Notes under the pieces: model-generated
Seen by the model: only the letters and a program-made list of their open reading frames with translations
Database searches by the model: none
Told to the model about the DNA's origin: nothing
Assembly (NCBI GenBank): GCA_028279515.1
Contig: JANQNQ010000005.1
Coordinates: 362,366-426,365 of the forward strand
DNA length: 64,000 bases
Origin: Flavobacteriaceae bacterium
GTDB lineage: Bacteria > Bacteroidota > Bacteroidia > Flavobacteriales > Flavobacteriaceae
Direction of reading: 5' to 3'
Shown here: positions 26,524 to 34,307 of the stretch, in pieces
Position numbering within the stretch: the first letter of the stretch is position 1
Layout: each line of letters starts with the position of its first letter
Program-made: the position numbers and the translations under genes

Positions 26524-26886
26524 ATGCACTACAGACGTTTTTCCATTTTTTTCGTCGGAATCGCAAGCCTTGTGACTAGCTGTACAACGGCCTTTATCGA
26601 TGAGGGAACTGTTGGTGAATTACCACCGATCACTAGAATTGTGACCTATGAAGCCGATATTCGATCAGTGATGACCAACAATTGTATTACTTGCCATGCA
26701 GGGCCAGCGCCCAATGCCGACCTGGATTTGTCCAACTATCAAAACGTACGTTTTTCAGCCGAATCTGGCGGACTCATATCGAGAATGAACAATGCCGCGA
26801 GTCCGATGCCACCAAGTGGGATCCTTCCGCCGGCTGTGAGACAGTTGATCGATAAGTGGGCGGCCGATGGCTTTCCTGAAAATTAA
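26524..26886 (+). CDS. Cytochrome c-type lipoprotein (CxxCH)
   Basis: 120 residues from the ATG at 26524; the longer frame would overlap the upstream gene. It has a lipobox SLVTSC (Cys17) and a single haem attachment motif CITCH in VMTNNCITCHAGPAP, followed by ADLDLSNYQ and a C-terminal LIDKWAADGFPEN, typical of small planctomycete-type or cytochrome-c-like domains. A methionine (MPPSG) could be the sixth ligand. Probably an envelope electron carrier or redox sensor in the operon. Confidence 0.8.
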   Translation: MHYRRFSIFFVGIASLVTSCTTAFIDEGTVGELPPITRIVTYEADIRSVMTNNCITCHAGPAPNADLDLSNYQNVRFSAESGGLISRMNNAASPMPPSGILPPAVRQLIDKWAADGFPEN

Positions 26887-26916
26887 AAGCGCACATTCAA
26901 CCTATAAAAATAGTAT

Positions 26917-27459
26917 ATGAAGAAATTATTCCTGATCGGAATGCTTGTCGCTATGTTTTCCGCGCAAGCGCAAAAACACATCACTAAAACGGGAACTACC
27001 AACTTTAAAGCTTCGGTGGAAGCATTTGAACCTGTTGAGGCCACCAATGAAAGCACCACAGTGCTGCTCAATGCCGGCACAGGTGATATTGCCGCGTTGG
27101 TTTTTGTAAAGGCCTTTCATTTTAGAGTGGCTTTGATGCAAGAGCATTTTAATGAGAACTACATGGACTCGGACCAATTTCCGAAGGCCTCTTTCAAAGG
27201 AAAAATTAAAGATTTCAATGTAGAAGATATCACTGCACAACCTAAAGAATTTCTACTAAAAGGAACCCTTAAGATTCGAGATAAAGAACAGGAAGTTGAA
27301 TTTCCGGTAAAAATGAAACGCGGATCGAACAAATTGGTTTTAGACGGAAAATTTAGTGTACATCCGCAGGATTTTGACATCGAAATACCCAGTATCGTCC
27401 GTAAGAAGATCGCCCAACAAATAACCATTCAATTACATTATGAGTTGGTCAAGAAGTAA
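26917..27459 (+). CDS. YceI family lipid-binding protein
   Basis: 180 residues with a signal peptide ending near SAQA. Motifs THITKTGTTNFKAS and NYMDSDQFPKASFKGKI match YceI beta-barrel proteins, which bind isoprenoid-type lipids in the periplasm. It overlaps the next gene by 20 bases, so the two are co-translated. Its presence beside a haem-motif protein and an oxygenase suggests quinone or isoprenoid handling, an inference only. Confidence 0.85.
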   Translation: MKKLFLIGMLVAMFSAQAQKHITKTGTTNFKASVEAFEPVEATNESTTVLLNAGTGDIAALVFVKAFHFRVALMQEHFNENYMDSDQFPKASFKGKIKDFNVEDITAQPKEFLLKGTLKIRDKEQEVEFPVKMKRGSNKLVLDGKFSVHPQDFDIEIPSIVRKKIAQQITIQLHYELVKK

Positions 27460-27838
27460 GAAAATAAGAGTATCGGTGGCGGTGCTATTGGGTATACTAT
27501 TGGCGATTACCGTAATCACTTTAAAGATCGTATACAAGCCTCATATAGCATTGCAAGAACGTGCTGTAAAGTTTACGGGAAGTGCTGTAGAGGTGGTTGC
27601 CAAAGTTCAATCTAATAGTTCTGCATGGCAAGATGAGGTAGTTCAATTAACCGGAAAGGTTACTGCTGTCGACGAAACGGGCTTCACCCTAAATGATGTA
27701 GCCTATTGCCAAAAGGGAAACACCTTGCACATGGCCAAAATTCATGTAGACGATATCATTACGATAAAGGCACGCGTCATTGGTTATGATGACCTGCTCG
27801 AAGAAATTAAACTAGATCAAACCGCATTAATACCCTAA
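27440..27838 (+). CDS. Membrane-anchored OB-fold (tRNA_anti-like) protein
   Basis: 132 residues. One N-terminal membrane anchor (about 10-30) precedes an extracytoplasmic domain with VVQLTGKVTAVDETGFTLN and DIITIKARVIGYDDLLEEIKLD, the pattern of small OB-fold domains annotated as tRNA_anti-like. It overlaps YceI by 20 bases and is followed after 5 bases by the DUF5777 gene. Exact role unknown. Confidence 0.7.
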   Translation: MSWSRSKKIRVSVAVLLGILLAITVITLKIVYKPHIALQERAVKFTGSAVEVVAKVQSNSSAWQDEVVQLTGKVTAVDETGFTLNDVAYCQKGNTLHMAKIHVDDIITIKARVIGYDDLLEEIKLDQTALIP

Positions 27839-27843
27839 CCTAA

Positions 27844-28698
27844 ATGAAACATTTTTTTGTAACGATAACTGTATTATTTCTGTGTTCGCAGTCCATTTCT
27901 GCACAAGACGAGTTACTCGATGAACTGGAGGCAGAAACGCCCGTGGAAGAATTTCAACAACCTGCGTTCAAGGCGATGAAAATCGGAAATCTACAATCCA
28001 CGAAGGTAGCCGCTAAGGGCGATTTGTATATGTATGTTTCGCACCGTTTTGGAACCTTAAAGGACGGATTGAGCACCTTCTTTGGTTTTGACAATGCCAA
28101 TACCAAGATTCAATTGGTGTATGGGGCATTTAAAGGCGTGCAGATTGGTGTAAGTAGGGAATCCCTACGAAAGACCTATGCCGCTTCGATCAAAGGAACG
28201 TTCTTTACGCAATCTGAAAAGATGCCTTTTAACATTGTCGGTTATGCCACTGCTAATCTAAACTCAGAGCTGCGGAAAGATCGTTTTCCGTTACTAAAAT
28301 TCGGGGATCGTATGAGCTATGCAGGGCAGTTGTTGATTTCTCGAAGATTAACGAATCGTATTTCGTTAGAACTAGCGCCTACTTTTGTGCGACAGAACCT
28401 AGTGCTCGAACCACAACAAAAACACAATCAATACGCTTTAGGTTTTGGAGGGCGCATGAAATTGAGCAAACGTATGTCGATCAATATGGATTATGTATAT
28501 CATATGAATCGCTACGAAAACTCCATCTATTCGAATCCATTGACCATCGGAGTTGATATTGAAACGGGAGGGCATGTTTTCCAGTTACTGTTCTCAAACG
28601 CGCAATCTACTAACGAGCCCGGATTTATCAGCAATGCCGAAGGAGATTGGGGCGATGGCGATGTCTTTTTTGGATTTAATATCGTAAGGGTGTTCTAA
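27844..28698 (+). CDS. DUF5777 family outer-membrane beta-barrel-like protein
   Basis: 284 residues with a signal peptide ending near SISAQ. The mature protein is rich in alternating beta strands, with YVSHRFGTLKDGLSTFFGFDNAN and GGHVFQLLFSNAQSTNEPGFI, which I recognise as DUF5777; such genes occur beside YceI and c-type cytochromes in Bacteroidota. Last gene of the FNR-like-controlled operon, which ends at a two-way terminator. Confidence 0.8.
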   Translation: MKHFFVTITVLFLCSQSISAQDELLDELEAETPVEEFQQPAFKAMKIGNLQSTKVAAKGDLYMYVSHRFGTLKDGLSTFFGFDNANTKIQLVYGAFKGVQIGVSRESLRKTYAASIKGTFFTQSEKMPFNIVGYATANLNSELRKDRFPLLKFGDRMSYAGQLLISRRLTNRISLELAPTFVRQNLVLEPQQKHNQYALGFGGRMKLSKRMSINMDYVYHMNRYENSIYSNPLTIGVDIETGGHVFQLLFSNAQSTNEPGFISNAEGDWGDGDVFFGFNIVRVF

Positions 28699-28724
28699 CG
28701 TAGTAGTTGTTTATGCTCTGAACT

Positions 28725-28750
28725 AAATCCCCGAAAGGGGATTTTTATTT
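28725..28750. terminator. Two-way terminator between DUF5777 and Crp/Fnr genes
   Basis: AAATCCCC (28725-28732), GAAA loop, GGGGATTT (28737-28744), then TTATTT. It overlaps the stop codon of the convergent regulator gene, and A/T runs on both sides allow it to act in both directions. Confidence 0.85.
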
Positions 28751-29305
28751 GCCTCGAATTCGGCTCAAAGTTTCTTGACTGATACCAAGCATAGAGGCAA
28801 TGTGCCCCAAATTGGCCCGTTGGGTAACATCAGGAAAGACGGCCGTTAAGAGCTCAAACTTCTCTTTGGCCGACATAAAGTAATATCCCTTATAAAAATC
28901 ATCTAATAAAGCTACAGACTCTTCCATGATCAAACGACCAAAACGTTCTAAAGAAGGATGGTTTTGATACAATGTTTGCCATTGGTCATAAGTAAGAGAA
29001 TACAGTACGCTATCTTCAGTTGTTTCAATATACTCAGACGAAGGTTTCAACAGCAAATAACTGTTCCAAGAGGTCATCATGGTCGCATCTGGATAGATCC
29101 AATAGGTAATATCTTTTCCTTTTTGATAAAAATACGTTCTGATGGTTCCTTTGGCGATAAAATACAACCGCCTACAGGTTTTACCTTCTTCAAGAATAAC
29201 ATGACCTTTTGGAACTTCTTCATGCAAGAGAAGATCTAGAATGTTTTTCTCGGCTTCAGCCGAAATGGACACATATTTTTTGATATAACTGATAAATGGG
29301 TTCAC
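28745..29305 (-). CDS. Crp/Fnr family transcriptional regulator
   Basis: 186 residues, GTG start. An N-terminal cyclic-nucleotide-binding-type beta-roll (about 15-115) has GHVILEEGKTCRRLYFIAKG; no iron-sulfur cysteine cluster is visible. The C-terminal helix-turn-helix is short and ends NLGHIASMLGISQETLSRIRG, with the E-x-x-S-R recognition pattern of Fnr-type proteins, which read TTGAY half sites. It sits at the end of the module that carries three such operators, so it is the local candidate regulator, but this recognition pattern is common in the phylum. A degenerate site (ATAACCTACTTCAA) lies at 29329-29342. Confidence 0.88.
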   Translation of the reverse strand: MNPFISYIKKYVSISAEAEKNILDLLLHEEVPKGHVILEEGKTCRRLYFIAKGTIRTYFYQKGKDITYWIYPDATMMTSWNSYLLLKPSSEYIETTEDSVLYSLTYDQWQTLYQNHPSLERFGRLIMEESVALLDDFYKGYYFMSAKEKFELLTAVFPDVTQRANLGHIASMLGISQETLSRIRGK

Positions 29306-29395
29306 GGCAGAAAGTTACTAAATTCGAGATAACCTACTTCAAAAAAATGGGTGGTTGCCTTGAGTTTTATTGCAGTCTAAAAATACGGTCAGAAC

Positions 29396-29830
29396 CTAAG
29401 AAGTGCCCAATTGTTTTTTTAGCTTCTCATTTTCCTCTTTCAATTCGGCTTCCCTGAGTTGCTTGTACTTCAATTGAACGAACATTTCGTAAAACTCATT
29501 CCCCAAAAATTTAGCTTCATTCTTAATGATGTACTGCATGATCTCATCTTCAGAAAAACTGGAAAGCGCTTTCTTATAATCTATAGGAGGTTCTTCAGCC
29601 TTTGAATTCATATTGCCAATCAGCATGTCGCCCTTTCCCAAAAACAACCACAACGGATTGATCTCGGGATAGTTTTTTAGAATCTTCAAGAGGGTCTCAT
29701 CTTTTAAGGCAGCGTTGCGTTTTAACGCCGACTGAATACTGCCATTGCCAAAACCATTCTCAATTTCGAACTGGCGTATCGAAAGATGCTTGTATTTGAT
29801 GATTTCGTAAACCCTTTCTATTGGTTTCAT
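29396..29830 (-). CDS. XRE-like (phage-repressor-type) DNA-binding protein
   Basis: 144 residues from the ATG at 29830; the longer frame from 29938 reads through a palindrome. An N-terminal helix-turn-helix (SIRQFEIENGFGNGSIQSAL) is followed by INPLWLFLGKGDML, a motif typical of Bacteroidota XRE-type repressors, and a C-terminal leucine-rich coiled coil (LKYKQLREAELKEENEKLKK) likely for dimerisation. The palindrome at 29879-29894 just upstream could be its own operator. Confidence 0.8.
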   Translation of the reverse strand: MKPIERVYEIIKYKHLSIRQFEIENGFGNGSIQSALKRNAALKDETLLKILKNYPEINPLWLFLGKGDMLIGNMNSKAEEPPIDYKKALSSFSEDEIMQYIIKNEAKFLGNEFYEMFVQLKYKQLREAELKEENEKLKKQLGTS

Positions 29831-29878
29831 AACGAGTGATTGACTAATAATTTGTGTAGTAGAAATTATTTTTGTCGA

Positions 29879-29894
29879 AATTTGCTTGCAAATT
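29879..29894. promoter_or_regulatory. Palindrome upstream of the XRE-like gene
   Basis: AATTTGC-TT-GCAAATT with perfect 7-base arms lies about 50 bases upstream of the start at 29830. Placement suggests an autoregulatory operator. A partial repeat TTGCTTG follows 18 bases later. Confidence 0.4.
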
Positions 29895-30102
29895 ACGATT
29901 ATTGCTTGTACTTTCGTAAGGGCATTCCAAAATACCACAAATCTTTCAAAGCGCCGAACGTTTTCGCCATGAAGCTTGGCTTTGATAGAAGAAAGGTTTG
30001 GTCAATGCACTAAAATATCTTCCCTCAAATAAAGTAAATACAACAATTTTTCGCCCCAACCACCCTCATTTTGAATGCTGCCAACACAAAACGCAATTCA
30101 CA

Positions 30103-30402
30103 ATGAAAAACGAAGAATTGATCATTCGATTGATCCAACAAGACATGAAACATAGCCAGATGCTCAGTGCTCTTGAAAGTATTGGCCTTTCTGCCGAAGG
30201 AACCTACTATCTGGGACTGCAGGAAATCATTGGCAAACTCATGAAAGTACCAGAGGATGACACCAGTGAACGGTGGAATATTCTTTACCTAGACTTCATG
30301 GATGAAGCAAGCCATTTAGAACAGGTATCCAGGAGCGATTCGCTACGTCCCTTGGCCGAAAAGTGCTATTCGAAGTTGCAAGAATTGCTAAAAGGCAATT
30401 AG
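30103..30402 (+). CDS. Hypothetical cytoplasmic protein
   Basis: 99 residues from the ATG at 30103; the longer open frame from 29998 has no conserved look and is unlikely. The protein is helical and acidic, with no membrane segment or known motif (ELIIRLIQQDMKHSQML, LYLDFMDEASHLEQV). It ends by overlapping the convergent acyl-CoA synthetase gene by four bases. I do not recognise the family. Confidence 0.5.
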   Translation: MKNEELIIRLIQQDMKHSQMLSALESIGLSAEGTYYLGLQEIIGKLMKVPEDDTSERWNILYLDFMDEASHLEQVSRSDSLRPLAEKCYSKLQELLKGN

Positions 30403-31880
30403 AATAGGTCAATCAACACCTTTTTGGTGACTTTACCCATTGCATTTCGAGGCAGGTCGTCTTGAAAGATATATTTTCTTGGAGTCTTATAATCGGACAG
30501 TTTTCCCTTGAGCCAGGATCGGATTTCATTGGCATCGAGCGAATCTTTTTCAAGAATGATGCTTGCACCGATGACCTCGCCCCATTCGAGGTCTGGAATA
30601 CCTACTACACCGCAGTCCTTTATCTGAGGATGTGTGCGCAACACTTCTTCAATTTCTAAGGCAGAAATCTTATAGCCACCCGACTTGATGATATCAACCG
30701 AATTGCGCCCTAAGATCTTATAACTACCATCGTTGAACACAGCGATATCTCCCGACCGAAACCATCCGTCTTTGGTAAATGAGGAAGCCGTCGCTTCGGG
30801 GCGATTCCAATACGTTTTGAAAACATTCGGGCCTTTGATCTGGATCTCTCCAGAAGCGCCGTTTGCAACAACCTGGTTGTTCTCGTCACAAAGGCGAACA
30901 GAAACTCCATCCAGGGGTTGTCCGATGTGACCAGGCCTGCGTTCACCATTATATGGATTGCTGATGGCCATTCCGATTTCGGTCATTCCGTAGCGCTCTA
31001 AAAGAGTGTGTCCGCTGATTCCTTCCCATTCTTCGAGTACGCTTACCGGAAGCGCCGCCGAACCAGAGACCATAAGTCGAAAGCGTTTCAAGCTTTTGGA
31101 GATACGCTCCTTAGTTTCGGGTGTAGCTTCATTCCAATGAGCAATTAATTTAAAATAGATCGTCGGTACGGCCATGAAAACATTGATCTCATCTCTGCGA
31201 AACGCATCGAAAACCCCTTCCGCAGAAAACTTTGGCAAAAACTCACAACATGCACCACTGTACAGGGCACAACTCAAAATGTTCAAAATACCATGCAGGT
31301 GATGCAACGGAAGCACGTTTAAAATATGGTCGTCTTGCTGCCATTTCCATGAGGTGACCAACGACCGTATTTGAAATTCGATATTCGCATGCGTAGTGAC
31401 CACTCCCTTGGGGTTTCCAGTAGTACCGCTGGTGTAAAGGATCATCGCGCTGCGGTCGGTAGAGATGTTGGGAAGTGTTCCTTTTTTATAGCTGAATTGC
31501 TCAGCCTTTATAAAATGAAGCTCTGAAGTTTCTAAAAGGGGCTGTAGCAATGCCTCGAACTCTTTCGAATAGATTACCACGGAAGCCTCTGAATCGCGAA
31601 TCATATATTCAATAGACGACAATGGGTGTTTTACACATAACGGCACCGCAATACCGCCAGCTCGCCAAATACCCCATTGTATGGCCGCATAGCTAAAGCC
31701 AGCAGGCACCAAGAAGGAAACACGCGCTTGATCGAGATCCACTTTACCTTGAAGTAGCTGCATAGCGACACCTTCGGAAGCATCCAGCAAATGCTGATAA
31801 GAATAACTATCAGAGGAATCTTTGATCGCGATACGTTCTTGAAAGTCAAAAGCGCGTTGTATGAGTGGGATCATGGTCAA
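30399..31880 (-). CDS. AMP-dependent acyl-CoA synthetase/ligase
   Basis: 493 residues, class I adenylate-forming enzyme. The phosphate-binding loop is MILYTSGTTGNPKGVV (about 146-160), followed by LLERYGMTEIGMA and GWFRSGDIAVF; the C-terminal domain ends with the catalytic lysine in NAMGKVTKKVL. It resembles malonyl-CoA and medium-chain acyl-CoA synthetases; the acid substrate is not defined. A TAAGTTTA-like -7 box lies at 31894-31904 just upstream. Confidence 0.88.
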   Translation of the reverse strand: MTMIPLIQRAFDFQERIAIKDSSDSYSYQHLLDASEGVAMQLLQGKVDLDQARVSFLVPAGFSYAAIQWGIWRAGGIAVPLCVKHPLSSIEYMIRDSEASVVIYSKEFEALLQPLLETSELHFIKAEQFSYKKGTLPNISTDRSAMILYTSGTTGNPKGVVTTHANIEFQIRSLVTSWKWQQDDHILNVLPLHHLHGILNILSCALYSGACCEFLPKFSAEGVFDAFRRDEINVFMAVPTIYFKLIAHWNEATPETKERISKSLKRFRLMVSGSAALPVSVLEEWEGISGHTLLERYGMTEIGMAISNPYNGERRPGHIGQPLDGVSVRLCDENNQVVANGASGEIQIKGPNVFKTYWNRPEATASSFTKDGWFRSGDIAVFNDGSYKILGRNSVDIIKSGGYKISALEIEEVLRTHPQIKDCGVVGIPDLEWGEVIGASIILEKDSLDANEIRSWLKGKLSDYKTPRKYIFQDDLPRNAMGKVTKKVLIDLF

Positions 31881-31981
31881 ACGGTTGTTGATGTAAACTT
31901 ACGGCATTTTGATACAAATTTAGCTATGCGAAGAAGGCGAAATTAAGTAGCTTTATGACGCATAACTAAAAAATACCTAGA

Positions 31982-32521
31982 ATGTTTCGCACCTTCTCTC
32001 TTTTCGTTTTATTGGTAGTAGTGACGGTGGGTTGCAAGCGCAATGATTATGGTCACTCGCATACAGCCCAAGAGCCTGCCAAAGCAGTACATGTTTCTTC
32101 TGAAGAAGGCAAGGAATGGAATGTCTTTGGCGTCAAGATCACCGGAAAGATCTTAAGTGAGGACACTGATGGCGATTATACGGTGATTCTTACCGAAACA
32201 CCACCCAATGGTGGGCCACCGTTACACGTGCACACCAATGAAGATGAACTATTCTATGTTTTAAAAGGAAACTATACCTTTTACAGCGGTGATAAGGTCA
32301 TGAATGCCAAAGAGGGTGATTTTATACGATTGCTGAAAGGCATTCCGCATCGGTTCACCAACACCGACAGCATTACAGGAATCACCATGAACACCATTAC
32401 ACCTGGTGGTTTTGAACATTTCTTTGATGACATCGCAGCTCACTCCCAGAACGGACGCCCTTCGCCCAAAGTGGTAGATTCTATTGCCGGAGTTTACGGA
32501 ATTACATTTTTGAAGGAATGA
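31982..32521 (+). CDS. Cupin-domain lipoprotein
   Basis: 179 residues with lipobox VTVGC (Cys18). The mature protein is a single cupin barrel: PPNGGPPLHVHTNEDELFYVLKGNYTF (motif 1, with two His and a Glu as likely metal ligands) and GDFIRLLKGIPHRFTNT (motif 2, with a His). Single-gene unit; the substrate is unknown. Confidence 0.8.
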   Translation: MFRTFSLFVLLVVVTVGCKRNDYGHSHTAQEPAKAVHVSSEEGKEWNVFGVKITGKILSEDTDGDYTVILTETPPNGGPPLHVHTNEDELFYVLKGNYTFYSGDKVMNAKEGDFIRLLKGIPHRFTNTDSITGITMNTITPGGFEHFFDDIAAHSQNGRPSPKVVDSIAGVYGITFLKE

Positions 32522-32563
32522 GGTCGAAGATGTATGGCACTTAAATAAGAAAGCTTCTTTAAA

Positions 32564-33697
32564 TTAGGAGTTTGTTGCGTGCAAGGATCTATAATATTCC
32601 ATCGGCGTACACTGCATTCTCTTTTTAAACGCACGGTTAAATGTGGTCTTACTATTAAAACCTGAATCATAGGCCAGTGCCTCAATGGTCATTTTTTCAA
32701 TACTGCCCTGTTTGATTTTGTTGGTGGCAAAGTCGATTCTATAGTCATTGATAAAATTAAAGAAGTTCTGTTGGTATTGCTCGTTGATGAGTTGAGAAAG
32801 TCGGTGGCTAGAGACTTCCATCTGTCCAGCTAGATCTTTTAGACTTAGGTCTGGTGTTAAATAAACTTGCTGCTCGATCAAGAACTCTAATTTGGACCTA
32901 AGTAGTTTGGATTGCTCATCCGGAATCTTTTTATTCTGGTATTTGTTTTCTTCAGTATAGATCCCAGAAACCACTTCTGGTTGTCGCCAAGAACGATAGA
33001 TGATGGCTAGGAGAATGATGCCAAGCAGACAAAGAAACAGAAAATCAGCCGTATTGTTTATTTGATAATACCCTCCAGTGATGATCATTATGTTTAGCAG
33101 TACAATAAATCCCCCGAGAATAAAACTAGTTACCATCAAAAATTGTAGCCATTGATGACGAATCTTTACGGTTGCCGAGGTTCGGTGCGAAAGGGTGTCT
33201 TTAGCGCCAACTACCAATTTACGGGAATGGTAGATATAAGTGAGTAAATGGGTCACCTGCAGGCTGATAAATACAATGGCCCAAACGCGAAGTGTAGGAA
33301 TACTAAAGCGCTCACTAAGGTCTACTTTGTAAGCAAAGACCAAGTTGATCAATAGCACAGATCCTACCCACGGGATAAAGTGTTTCCAAATTTCCTTGAA
33401 TCGAAAGTGGTGCCCTAACTTACTTTTAATGTATAAATAAAAAGAAGGGCCGATGAGATAAATAAACCCATGTGAAAGGGCATAGATCCATTGATAAAAT
33501 GTGGAAGCTTCTGGGTCTGCAATTCTTCTAAAGATTAGCATAGAAAGTACAAATACTAACAATCCTAAGAAGCGGTTTGCTTGCCGATCCCCCCTTTTAT
33601 GGCCCCACAAGAAAGCACTCCAAAGTACACCCAACAAAGTAGAGAAGATTAGTAGGATCTCACTGTTAAGAGCAAATTTCAATGGATAGTGCTGCAT
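32564..33697 (-). CDS. Membrane-bound AraC-family regulator
   Basis: 377 residues. The N-terminal two-thirds hold about seven transmembrane segments (about 10-240); the C-terminal domain (about 275-375) is an AraC-type pair of helix-turn-helices with LKDLAGQMEVSSHRLSQLINE and IEALAYDSGFNSKTTFNRAFKKRM. The form with a membrane sensor is common in Flavobacteriia. It is divergent from the DoxX gene, which is a natural target. Confidence 0.88.
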   Translation of the reverse strand: MQHYPLKFALNSEILLIFSTLLGVLWSAFLWGHKRGDRQANRFLGLLVFVLSMLIFRRIADPEASTFYQWIYALSHGFIYLIGPSFYLYIKSKLGHHFRFKEIWKHFIPWVGSVLLINLVFAYKVDLSERFSIPTLRVWAIVFISLQVTHLLTYIYHSRKLVVGAKDTLSHRTSATVKIRHQWLQFLMVTSFILGGFIVLLNIMIITGGYYQINNTADFLFLCLLGIILLAIIYRSWRQPEVVSGIYTEENKYQNKKIPDEQSKLLRSKLEFLIEQQVYLTPDLSLKDLAGQMEVSSHRLSQLINEQYQQNFFNFINDYRIDFATNKIKQGSIEKMTIEALAYDSGFNSKTTFNRAFKKRMQCTPMEYYRSLHATNS

Positions 33698-33779
33698 TTT
33701 GTTGTGTCGTTTTATAAAATGCTCCTGATTTTAGTTGCCAACGGCCTACTTTCATGAGCGCTATTAAAATTACTTATTT

Positions 33780-34154
33780 ATGAAGAAAACAAGAAAAATA
33801 ATCCGTTGGGTCCTGGCTATACTACTCGGTCTCGAATTCCTTATCGCCGGTCAGGCTAAATTCACAAGTGCTGAAAGTTGGATCAAGCGATTTGCCGGAT
33901 GGGGCTATCCAGAACCTTTTCATATCATTATTGGAGGATTAGAGGTGATAGGGGCCATTTTGCTGTTTTTTCCAAAGTTCACGGCAAAAGCAGCCCTATT
34001 ACTTGCGGTCATTATGCTAGGAGGTTGTGTGACTCATTTGATACATGGGCAATGGTCTGGGGTGATTGTCACATTGATACTGGCTGCACTATTAATGGTG
34101 TTGTATTTTTTAAGTGATAACAAACCGTTTGAGTTTGGGAAAACCAAGCCATGA
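33780..34154 (+). CDS. DoxX-family membrane protein
   Basis: 124 residues, four transmembrane segments, with LEFLIAGQAKFTSAESWIKRFAGWGYPEPF, which is the DoxX signature region, and GGLEVIGAILLFFPKFTAK. DoxX proteins are small quinol-oxidase-like membrane subunits of unclear role. It starts 82 bases from the divergent membrane AraC gene. Confidence 0.85.
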   Translation: MKKTRKIIRWVLAILLGLEFLIAGQAKFTSAESWIKRFAGWGYPEPFHIIIGGLEVIGAILLFFPKFTAKAALLLAVIMLGGCVTHLIHGQWSGVIVTLILAALLMVLYFLSDNKPFEFGKTKP

Positions 34155-34307
34155 GAAACAAAGACGACAACACGTTTGGTAAGGTGAATCTATAAGGAAT
34201 CAAAAACAAAACTAACTACGAGAGATGAAGAGGTAGCTTTCTTCTTCTAAGCATAAATATTGGCCAACTCAGGTGTTTTTGCTAGATTTTGAGCACCCGT
34301 CGCATGA

